DNA of 17,609 nucleotides from Lonsdalea britannica (GTDB taxonomy: Bacteria > Pseudomonadota > Gammaproteobacteria > Enterobacterales > Enterobacteriaceae), in assembly GCF_946477055.1 (NCBI RefSeq), contig NZ_CAMKXG010000046.1, positions 1 to 17,609 of the forward strand, given 5' to 3'. The notes under the pieces are model-generated. The model was not told where the DNA came from, ran no database searches, and saw only the letters and a program-made list of their open reading frames with translations. Positions 7,640 through 15,100 of this stretch are shown here, one piece after another. The position numbers were made by a program, and so were the translations under genes. Positions within the stretch are counted from its first letter, which is position 1. Every line of letters begins with the position of its first letter.

Positions 7640-8356
7640 ATGCTAATCGGACCTTATGTGAACGGAGCGGCTATCGTGGTTGGCGGCCTGCTCGGCGCGC
7701 TCATCAGTACGCGGCTTCCCGAGAGAATTAGAACCGCCTTACCCCTGACGTTCGGCCTGTGCTCTATGGGCCTTGGGATCATGCTGATCATCAAGGTGAA
7801 ATTCATGCCTGCCGTCGTGCTGGCCATGATCCTCGGCGCCATTCTGGGCGAGCTGTTGTACATCGAAAAAGGCATCGGAAAGGCGGCAGGCACCACGCGT
7901 GGGTTGATCGACCGCATTTTCCCCGCCGTAGAAGGCATCTCACACTCCGAATTCACGGATAAATTCGTCGCGATCCTGGTGCTGTTCTGCGCCAGCGGCA
8001 CCGGGATTTTCGGTGCCATGCACGAAGGCATGACCGGCGACCCGTCAATTCTGTACATCAAGACGGCGCTGGATCTGTTTACTTCGGCCATCTTCGCTAC
8101 GCTATTGGGGTATGCTGTCATCACGATCGCTATTCCGCAGCTGCTTATTCAGCTTGGACTGGCGATGCTGGCCGCGATGATCCTGCCGATGACGACGCCC
8201 GATATGATGGCGGACTTCTCCGCAGCTGGCGGACTCATCATGCTGGCAACCGGGTTAAGGATTAGCGGCATCAAGCTGTTTCCCGTCGCCAATATGCTGC
8301 CGGGACTGTTTCTGGTCATGCCGCTCTCCCATCTATGGTCTACCTACATCGCCTGA
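7640..8356 (+). CDS. yqgA: DUF554 inner-membrane protein, YqgA/YdfK type
   Basis: The 238-residue protein is strongly hydrophobic, with about seven membrane segments (roughly residues 3-22, 34-51, 57-76, 109-125, 142-164, 167-185 and 214-231). It matches E. coli YqgA along its length. Conserved blocks include GP-VN near the N-terminus, RLPERIR, FCASGTGIFGAMHEGMTGDPSIL (split around residues 116-138), MADFSA-GG, LATGLRI-GIK-FPV-NMLP, and a short C-terminus. The biochemical function of DUF554 is unknown. Its place 46 bases after ubiX, on the same strand, suggests a role with the decarboxylase, such as moving an aromatic acid or product, but that is inference from position. AAGGA (7626-7630) precedes the ATG. 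Confidence 0.88.
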   Translation: MLIGPYVNGAAIVVGGLLGALISTRLPERIRTALPLTFGLCSMGLGIMLIIKVKFMPAVVLAMILGAILGELLYIEKGIGKAAGTTRGLIDRIFPAVEGISHSEFTDKFVAILVLFCASGTGIFGAMHEGMTGDPSILYIKTALDLFTSAIFATLLGYAVITIAIPQLLIQLGLAMLAAMILPMTTPDMMADFSAAGGLIMLATGLRISGIKLFPVANMLPGLFLVMPLSHLWSTYIA

Positions 8357-8368
8357 TGTATGACCCGC

Positions 8369-8393
8369 GGACCCGGTTTGGATGACCGGGTCC
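8369..8393 (+). other. GC-rich stem-loop between yqgA and the yhbP-like gene
   Basis: GGACCCGG (8369-8376) and CCGGGTCC (8386-8393) form a perfect 8-bp stem with a 9-base loop. ACAATAAAG follows, so there is no T-tract for intrinsic termination. It is more likely a processing or stability hairpin within a longer transcript, or a weak terminator. A possible start codon at 8382 lies in its loop and is not preferred. Confidence 0.5.
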
Positions 8394-8411
8394 ACAATAA
8401 AGAGAGGAAAG

Positions 8412-8843
8412 ATGCAACCATTACCGGCTTCCGCCGCGACGTTTATTGAACATCATCATGTGCTGTCGCTGACGACGCTGGACGAAGAGGGCCTGTGGAG
8501 CGCCAGCTGTTTCTATGCATTCGATGCCGCCAATGCCAGCCTGATCGTCCTGTCCAGCAGTAGCACGCGCCACGGCGGCGTGATGGCGGCCGGCGGCCGG
8601 ATTAGCGGCACCATCAGCGGCCAGCCCGAGAAAATTCGCGACATCTGCGGCATTCAATATCTGGCCTCGGTCAGCCAACTCTTCGGAAACGAACGACGCG
8701 ACGCGCTCAGCCTCTACGTGGCCCGCCATCCCATTGCCCGCCTGAAACCCCTGACGGAAGTTTGGCGGCTGGCGCTGCAGACGATAAAGTTTACCGACAA
8801 TGCTACCCTGTTCGGCGCTAAGGAACACTGGTCGCGGGAATGA
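8412..8843 (+). CDS. YhbP-like FMN split-barrel (pyridoxamine 5'-phosphate oxidase-fold) protein
   Basis: The 143-residue protein resembles E. coli YhbP (147 residues), a flavin-nucleotide-binding split-barrel family whose reaction is unknown. The shared signs are VLSLTT--EGLWSASCFYAFD near the N-terminus, TRHGG, G-ISGQPEKI-DI-GIQ, RHPIARL and the C-terminal IKFTDN-LFGAKEHW. The last segment closely matches YhbP IKFTDNTLGFGKKMIW. The start at 8412 was chosen because GAGAGG (8402-8407) precedes it and because the upstream frame start at 8382 lies within a hairpin loop. It sits 55 bases after the DUF554 gene and 50 before idi. A flavin-binding role beside a prenyl-FMN pathway is suggestive but unproved. 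Confidence 0.82.
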   Translation: MQPLPASAATFIEHHHVLSLTTLDEEGLWSASCFYAFDAANASLIVLSSSSTRHGGVMAAGGRISGTISGQPEKIRDICGIQYLASVSQLFGNERRDALSLYVARHPIARLKPLTEVWRLALQTIKFTDNATLFGAKEHWSRE

Positions 8844-8893
8844 CCGCCGCCTGACCGCCGACAGTATGAATACCTGAAGTCTTGAGGAAGCCT

Positions 8894-9469
8894 ATGACGA
8901 CCCCACCGGAACACGTCGTGTTGCTGGACGCCGACAGAAATCCCATCGGTACGATGGACAAAAGTGTGGTGCATACCCATAACACGCCCCTGCATTTGGG
9001 CTTTTCCAGCTATTTGTTCACCCCCGACGGCAAATTTCTGACCACACGCCGCGCCTTGAGCAAAAAAGCCTGGCCCGGCGTCTGGACCAACTCGGTGTGC
9101 GGTCATCCTCAGTTGAATGAAAAACGGGAAGATGCGGTCAGTCGCCGCTGCCGCTACGAACTGGGCGCAGACGTGGCGCGGATCACGCTGGTGGACGACG
9201 AATTCAGCTATTGCGTCACCAGCGCCTCCGGCATTGTGGAGAACGAGTATTGTCCGGTGTTTATGGCGGTTCTCGCCAGCGACCTCTCGCCGCGCGCCGA
9301 TGAAGTTCTCGACTACCGCTGGGTCGATCTGACCGACCTGATCGACGCCGCGGCCAAAACCCCGTGGGCGTTCAGCCCGTGGATGGTGCAGCAGCTCGCC
9401 AATCCGGTGATTCAAGGTCGCCTGCTGGCGTTCGTCGCGTCACTGACGGAGCCGACGTCATCGTTATAA
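8894..9469 (+). CDS. idi: type I isopentenyl-diphosphate delta-isomerase
   Basis: Idi interconverts isopentenyl and dimethylallyl diphosphate in the cytosol. The 191-residue protein is a Nudix-fold enzyme with the known catalytic and metal residues two positions after E. coli: Cys69 in NSVCGHP, Glu118 in VENE, and metal ligands His27, His34, His71 and Glu116. RRALSKKAWPGVWTNSVCG is essentially identical to E. coli, as is TPWAFSPWM. The start at 8894 follows AGGA by 5 bases; a TTG frame start at 8882 is less likely because the E. coli protein begins near this ATG. Its place in the same run as ubiD and ubiX is notable because UbiX consumes a dimethylallyl phosphate. Cells using the MEP pathway do not strictly need Idi, so it is an accessory gene here. 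Confidence 0.95.
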   Translation: MTTPPEHVVLLDADRNPIGTMDKSVVHTHNTPLHLGFSSYLFTPDGKFLTTRRALSKKAWPGVWTNSVCGHPQLNEKREDAVSRRCRYELGADVARITLVDDEFSYCVTSASGIVENEYCPVFMAVLASDLSPRADEVLDYRWVDLTDLIDAAAKTPWAFSPWMVQQLANPVIQGRLLAFVASLTEPTSSL

Positions 9470-9614
9470 GTCAGGCGGAGAGAGAGGGAGATTCGTCCAC
9501 GCTCGCGCCCTGTTCCTCGTACTGGCGGCAACGTGCTCTGTGAGCGGTAAATACGCGTTTTCCGGGGCGAGGAAATGATTGGAAATACAAACAAACACGC
9601 CGCTTTCACTTCAT

Positions 9615-9651
9615 TACGCCCTGATGTCACGGGGCGTATTGACGCTTATTT
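9615..9651 (+). terminator. possible terminator after idi
   Basis: TACGCCC (9615-9621) pairs with GGGCGTA (9632-9638) around a 10-base loop. A T-rich but interrupted stretch (TTGACGCTTATTTT) follows, which also contains the proposed padR -35 box. The stem is modest and the distance to the T's is long, so termination is uncertain. Confidence 0.3.
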
Positions 9652-9668
9652 TCCCCAAGATATATCTT
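9639..9668 (+). promoter_or_regulatory. promoter of the PadR-type gene with a 12-base operator-like palindrome
   Basis: TTGACG (9639-9644) is a good -35 box. The perfect 12-base palindrome AAGATATATCTT lies at 9657-9668 and contains the candidate -10 hexamers (TATATC at 9661, ATATCT at 9662, TATCTT at 9663) at 16-18 base spacing. A protein bound to the palindrome would cover the -10 box. PadR-family repressors usually regulate their own genes by binding AT-rich dyads, so autoregulation is the simplest reading. This is inference. Confidence 0.55.
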
Positions 9669-9704
9669 AGCAACACGGTAAAAACAGAATAATTCTCGCG
9701 CAAA

Positions 9705-10235
9705 ATGGGCATGAAAAATTCGACGTCTCACGTTGATGGAGTCAGCGATAAGCATCCTCATCGGTCCTGTAAACGAGCGAAGGTGTTCAATCGGCAGGAG
9801 CTGATTCTGCTAATTTTATATCTGACCCGCATTAACCCGACTCATGGCTATGAAATTATCCGTTCGGTGGAGGACTACTCCCAGGGCGCCTATGTCCCCA
9901 GCCCGGGAGTGATATATCCGCTCTTGTCCTCGCTGGAGGCGGAGGGACTGGCCACCGTGCATGGGGCAGACAACGGCAAGAAACAGTTCGCCATCACGCT
10001 AAAGGGTAAGAAATATCTTGATAAGCAAAATGTGAATTTGCTGACAACGCTAGGAAAGTTAAAAGCGCTGGTTTTAACCCATAATCCCCAGAGGATTCAG
10101 AGCATCGACGACGCGCTGGACAATTTGAAGAGCTGTATAAGAAAAAAATTACACCACAAAGACCTGAGCTCGGATGAAGTTAAACAAATAAGGGATGCCA
10201 TTGAAACCGCAGCACGGACGATTGACTCACGTTGA
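9705..10235 (+). CDS. PadR-family transcriptional regulator, YqjI (NfeR)-like
   Basis: The 176-residue protein has a PadR winged helix at about residues 29-105. ELILLILYLTRINPTHGYEII, YVPSPGVIYPLLSSLEAEGL and GKKQFAITLKGKKYL match E. coli YqjI in HGYELI, YTPSPGVIYP and GGKKQIALTEQG. A helical C-terminal dimerisation part follows. E. coli YqjI is a nickel/iron-responsive repressor of yqjH with a long His-rich N-terminal arm. Here the arm is short and keeps only His9, His17, His19 and Cys22, so metal sensing may be weaker or changed. A yqjH-like gene lies 6.5 kb downstream. No clear ribosome site precedes the ATG at 9705, and a second in-frame ATG at 9711 is possible. The O-methyltransferase gene follows after 44 bases. 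Confidence 0.85.
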   Translation: MGMKNSTSHVDGVSDKHPHRSCKRAKVFNRQELILLILYLTRINPTHGYEIIRSVEDYSQGAYVPSPGVIYPLLSSLEAEGLATVHGADNGKKQFAITLKGKKYLDKQNVNLLTTLGKLKALVLTHNPQRIQSIDDALDNLKSCIRKKLHHKDLSSDEVKQIRDAIETAARTIDSR

Positions 10236-10279
10236 CGCCGAGCCGCTTTTAACTTAGCGCATGACACAGGCCTACAGGT

Positions 10280-10930
10280 ATGACATTAGACTCATTCAAC
10301 CACGTCAATACGATCAACGACCCCAAAATCCTTGCCGTCATTGACAGACTGAACCGCAACCGGGCTTTCCCTTCCGCCGACACATCGCCAGAAACGATGG
10401 CCAACGCACCGGAAAACTTCACCGATTGCGGTTTCTCCATTCACCCCACGCAGGGGGAACTGATTTATCTACTCTGCCGCTCACTGCGGGCGACACGGGT
10501 TGTCGACTTCGCCACCTCAATCGGTATGTCCGCGCTCTACTTTGCGGCCGCCATGAAAGATAACGGTCACGGCAAGGTCATCGGTGCTGAACTGGTGCCG
10601 GAAAAAGCGGCCATCGCGCAACGACATCTGGCCGAAGCCGGATTGTCCGACTATGCGGATATCCGTGTCGGCGACGCGCGGGAAACGCTCCGGGATCTGG
10701 GCGGCGATGTCGATTTCGCCCTGATCGACGGTTGGCCCTCCACGCGCGGCGTTTCGCTGGCGCGCGACGTCATCGAAGTCGTCGCGCCGCAGCTGCGGGT
10801 CGGCGGCATGGTGCTTAACGATAACGCCGAGCCGGACTTTCTCGACTACCTCCGGGATCCCAACAACGGGTTTATCTCCGTCAGCCTGCCTATCAAGGGC
10901 AGCACCGAGCTGGCGCTGAAGATCCGTTAA
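10280..10930 (+). CDS. class I SAM-dependent O-methyltransferase
   Basis: The 216-residue protein has the Rossmann methyltransferase order. Motif I is VVDFATSIGMS (about residues 74-84), where most related enzymes have EfGTS-G-S, so the first glycine is alanine here. An acidic strand-2 end (IGAEL), a GDARETL segment, the DFALIDGWPS motif with the family's active-site Asp, and VGGMVLNDNAE follow. This is the small COG4122-like group that includes catechol-type O-methyltransferases; the acceptor is unknown. It lies 44 bases after the PadR-type gene on the same strand and is probably co-transcribed. The ribosome site is weak (CACAGG, 10265-10270). A stem-loop with a distant T-tract follows the gene, ahead of the efflux operon. 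Confidence 0.82.
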   Translation: MTLDSFNHVNTINDPKILAVIDRLNRNRAFPSADTSPETMANAPENFTDCGFSIHPTQGELIYLLCRSLRATRVVDFATSIGMSALYFAAAMKDNGHGKVIGAELVPEKAAIAQRHLAEAGLSDYADIRVGDARETLRDLGGDVDFALIDGWPSTRGVSLARDVIEVVAPQLRVGGMVLNDNAEPDFLDYLRDPNNGFISVSLPIKGSTELALKIR

Positions 10931-10932
10931 CG

Positions 10933-10978
10933 TTGTCGTCGCCCAAACCGCGTCGACAATCCTAAACCTGAGTTTTTT
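10933..10978 (+). terminator. stem-loop and T-tract after the O-methyltransferase gene
   Basis: TTGTCG-T-CGC (10933-10942) can pair with GCG-T-CGACAA (10950-10959), nine pairs with one T-T mismatch, around a 7-base loop. Six T's occur at 10973-10978, 13 bases after the stem, so the geometry is poor for intrinsic termination. Some transcript may read into the efflux genes. Confidence 0.3.
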
Positions 10979-11027
10979 AAGACTTTGCCATCACCGAATT
11001 CATCTCGCCGAAATACGGGGAAACGCT

Positions 11028-12149
11028 ATGCAGTTACGCATGTTATGCCTTTTGACATTGATAGGTTTGAGCGGTTGCGACAACAGTAAAACGCAAACCG
11101 AAAGCGCCGCGCCGACCGAAGTCGGCGTCGTGACGTTGAAGCCCACCACGTTTACGCTGGAAAGCGAACTCACCGGCCGCACCGCCGCGACGCTGACGTC
11201 TGACGTCATCCCTCAGGTCGGCGGCATTATTCAAAAACGTCTGTTTACCGAAGGCGACGAAGTGAAAGCCGGTCAGCCGCTGTACCAGATCGATCCCTCC
11301 AGCTATAAGGCGACCTACGATCAGGCCGCTGCCGCGTTGCAGAGCGCCAAGGCGCTGGTCTTGTCCGACTGTCTGAAAGCCAAGCGCTACGCCGGACTGG
11401 TCAAAGAACAGGGCGTGTCGCAGCAGGATGCGGACGATGCCCGCTCCACCTGTGAGCAGGACAAGGCCAGCGTACTGGAAAAAAATGCCGCGCTGGAAAG
11501 CGCCCGTATCAACGTGCAGTGGACCACCGTCACGGCGCCTATCGCCGGACGCATCGGTATTTCAAGCGTCACGCCGGGGGCATTGGTGACCGCGCAGCAG
11601 TCTACCGCGCTCACCACGATCCGTGCGCTGAACACGATGTATTTGGACCTGACCCGTTCCAGTGCCGATCTGCTGCGCCTGCGCAAACAGGCGCTGGCGA
11701 CCAACAGCGATACGCTGAACGTGACCCTGACGCTGGAAGACGGAACGGTCTATCCGCATAAAGGACGTCTGGAGCTGACGGAAGTCGCCGTCGACGAATC
11801 CACGGGGTCCGTTACGCTGCGCTCCGTGTTCCCCAATCCCGACCATGTGCTGCTGCCCGGCATGTTTGTCCGCGCGAAAGTGGATGAAGGCATGATTCAG
11901 GACGCCATACTGGCGCCCCAGCAGGGCATTACGCGCGACGTGAAAGGCAACGCGACGGCGCTGGTCGTGACGGCCGACAACAAGGTGGAACGCCGTACCG
12001 TCGTCACGGCGGAGGCCACCGGCAGCAATTGGTTGATCACCAGCGGCCTGAAAAGCGGCGATCGCCTGCTGGTGGAAGGCAGCGACAAGGTCGCGGTAGG
12101 CAGTACGGTTAACCCCGTCGAAGTTCAACTGACGGGAGGCGCTAACTGA
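11028..12149 (+). CDS. RND efflux periplasmic adaptor lipoprotein (AcrA/MexA type)
   Basis: This is the membrane-fusion protein that bridges the RND pump and the outer-membrane channel. The 373-residue product has a lipobox LSGC with lipidated Cys17 and Asp18 at +2, the inner-membrane retention residue also seen in AcrA. Lipoyl halves (VGGIIQKRLFTEGDEVKAGQPLY; TVTAPIAGRIG), an alpha-hairpin at about 93-163 and a beta-barrel (ITLR-like TGSVTLRSVFPNPDHVLLPGMFVRA) follow. The hairpin tip keeps Arg120, Leu124 and Ser131, the RxxxLxxxxxxS channel-docking motif. Unusually, Cys115 and Cys142 sit on opposite arms of the hairpin. GGGGA (11017-11021) precedes the ATG by 6 bases. Its stop overlaps the pump start by one base (TGATG). 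Substrates are unknown. Confidence 0.93.
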   Translation: MQLRMLCLLTLIGLSGCDNSKTQTESAAPTEVGVVTLKPTTFTLESELTGRTAATLTSDVIPQVGGIIQKRLFTEGDEVKAGQPLYQIDPSSYKATYDQAAAALQSAKALVLSDCLKAKRYAGLVKEQGVSQQDADDARSTCEQDKASVLEKNAALESARINVQWTTVTAPIAGRIGISSVTPGALVTAQQSTALTTIRALNTMYLDLTRSSADLLRLRKQALATNSDTLNVTLTLEDGTVYPHKGRLELTEVAVDESTGSVTLRSVFPNPDHVLLPGMFVRAKVDEGMIQDAILAPQQGITRDVKGNATALVVTADNKVERRTVVTAEATGSNWLITSGLKSGDRLLVEGSDKVAVGSTVNPVEVQLTGGAN

Positions 12150-15100
12150 TGTTCTCCCGTTTCTTTGTGCGACGCCCGGTCTTCGCCTGGGTGATCGCGA
12201 TACTCATCATGATGGCGGGGCTGATGTCGATCCGGTCATTGCCGGTGGCGCAGTATCCCGACGTGGCTCCGCCTTCCGTGCGCATCAAAGCGACCTACAC
12301 CGGCGCTTCCGCGCAAACGCTGGAAAACAGCGTCACCCAAATCATCGAACAGCAGCTGACCGGGCTGGACAACCTGCTCTACTTCACCTCCACCAGCAGT
12401 TCGGACGGCGAAGTCGAAATTCAGGTGACCTTCGCTCAGGGCACCAACGCCGACACCGCGCAGGTGCAGGTCCAGAACAAGGTGCAGCAGGCGGAGTCTC
12501 GGCTACCGTCTGAAGTGCAGTCCGCCGGGATCACCGTCACCAAGTCCCAGTCCAACTTCCTGCTGATCATGGCGCTGTATGATAAGACCGACAAAGCCAC
12601 CAGTTCGGATATCGCCGACTGGCTGGTCAGCAACATGCAGGACCCGCTGGCGCGCGTCAGCGGCGTCGGTAGCCTGAGGGTGTTCGGTTCCGAATACGCC
12701 ATTCGCATCTGGATGGACCCGAATAAACTGGCATCCTACAGCCTGATGCCGTCGGACGTCGAGTCGGCGATTGAAGCGCAGAATATCCAGCTGTCCGCCG
12801 GGAAAATCGGCGCGGAGCCCTCCTCCGCCGATCAGCAGTTGACGGCGACGGTACGCGCGCAGTCACGCCTGCAAACGCCGGAGCAATTCCGCAATATCAT
12901 CGTCAAAAGCGAGTCTAACGGCGCCGTCGTACGTATCAGCGATGTCGCCCGCGTCGAAATGGGCAGCGAAGACTACACATCGTCTTCCCGACTCAACGGC
13001 CATCCTTCCGCCGGTATCGCCGTCATGCTGGCGCCGGGCGCCAACGCGCTGGATACCGCAGAGTTAGTAAAAGCCAAAATCAACGAATATAGCCACAGCA
13101 TGCCGGAAGGCTACGAGATCGCCTATCCGAAGGACAGTACCGACTTCATCAAGATTTCGGTTGAGGATGTGGTCAAGACGCTGATCGAAGCGATCGTGCT
13201 GGTCATCATCGTCATGTACCTGTTCCTGCAAAACCTGCGGGCCACGCTGATCCCGGCGCTGGCGGTGCCGGTGGTGCTGCTGGGGACGTTTGGCGTTCTG
13301 GCGCTGTTCGGCTACTCGATCAACACCCTGACGCTATTCGCGATGGTGCTCGCCATCGGCCTCTTGGTGGATGACGCCATCGTGGTGGTGGAAAACGTCG
13401 AGCGCATCATGCGCGACGAGGGGCTCCCCGCCCGCGCGGCCACCGAAAAATCGATGGGCGAGATATCCGGCGCGCTGATCGCCATCGCGCTGGTGCTTTC
13501 CGCCGTGTTCCTGCCAATGACCTTCTTCGGCGGTTCGACCGGGGTGATCTACCGCCAGTTCTCCGTCACCATCATCTCCGCCATGGCGCTGTCCGTCGTG
13601 GTCGCATTGACGCTGACACCCGCCCTGTGCGGCCTGCTGCTGAAACACAGCAAACCGCATAAGAAAGGCTTCTTCGGCGGCTTCAACCGGTTCTACGCCC
13701 GCACGCAAAAGGGCTACAGCCACCGCGTGGTCTCCGTGCTCCGCCGTCCGCTGGTTATGTTGATCGCGTTCGCCGCCATCGTCGCGCTGATGATCTTGTT
13801 CCTCTGGCGCTTACCCAGCAGCTTCTTGCCGAACGAGGATCAGGGACAGATCATGGTGCAGTACACTCTGCCGGCGGGGGCGACGGTTAACCGGACCAAC
13901 GCCGTCAACAAACGCATCACCGACTGGTTCCTCAAAGAGGAAAAAGACAACGTAAGCGTCATCTATACCATCACCGGCTTTAACTTCAGCGGGAGCGGTC
14001 AGAACGCCGGGATGGCCTTCGTCGCGCTGAAAAACTGGGACGAACGCCCCGGTTCGAAAAATACCGCACAGGCGATCGCCAACCGCGCGATGAAAGCGCT
14101 GTCCACCGAACGCGACGCCCGCATCTTCGCCTCTACGCCGCCGTCGGTACAGGGGATGGGTCAGACCAGTGGCTTTACGTTTGAGCTGCTGGCCGACGGC
14201 AGCACCGAACGCGCCAAACTGATGGAGCTGCGCAGTCAGCTGCTGAAGCAGGCGGGCGCCAGCGCGGAACTGAAGTCGGTCCGCGCCAACGACCTGCCGC
14301 AGATGCCGCAGTTGCAGGTGGATATCGACAATAGCAAGGCCGTCGCGCTGGGACTGACGCTGAGCGACGTGACCGATACGCTGAGCAGCGCCTGGGGCGG
14401 GACGTACGTCAACGACTTCATTGACCGCGGCCGCGTCAAAAAAGTCTACATCCAGGCCGACAGTCCGTTCCGTTCTAAACCGTCGGACTTGAATAAGTGG
14501 TATGTCCGCAGCAGCGACGACAGCATGGCCCCGTTCTCCGCTTTCGCCTCGACGAGTTGGACCTACGGTCCGGAAACCCTGACGCGCTATAACGGTTCCG
14601 CCTCGTTCGAGATCACTGGGGAAAACGCCGACGGCGTCAGCTCCGGCGACGCGATGAACAAGATTGAAGCCATTGCCTCGCAGCTGCCGTCGGGGTCAAC
14701 CTGGGCCTGGAGCGGGCTCTCTCTGCAAGAGAAACTGGCGAGCGGTCAGGCGCTGGGTCTGTACGCCATTTCCATTATGGTGGTGTTCCTGTGTCTGGCG
14801 GCGCTGTATGAAAGCTGGTCGGTGCCGTTCTCCGTCATCATGATCATTCCGCTCGGGATCTGCGGCGCCGCGCTGGCCGCCCTGCTACGCGGCTTGAGCA
14901 ACGACGTTTACTTCCAGGTGGCGCTGTTGACCACCATCGGGCTGTCGTCGAAGAACGCCATCTTGATAGTGGAGTTTGCGGAATTGGCGGTCCGGCAAGG
15001 CAGTTCCCTGAGCGCCGCGGTACTGTCGGCAGCCAAAACGCGTCTGCGGCCGATCATCATGACATCGTTGGCATTTATCGCCGGGGTCATTCCGCTGGCG

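Noticed and set aside
9412..9630. 72-codon open frame on the - strand between idi and padR
   Set aside because: It overlaps the idi 3' end and has no recognisable domain or ribosome site.
12068..12075. Chi-like octamers GCTGGTGG (also at 9187, 15994, and reverse at 4654)
   Set aside because: They lie inside coding sequence and a few are expected in an enteric chromosome; they say nothing special about this window.
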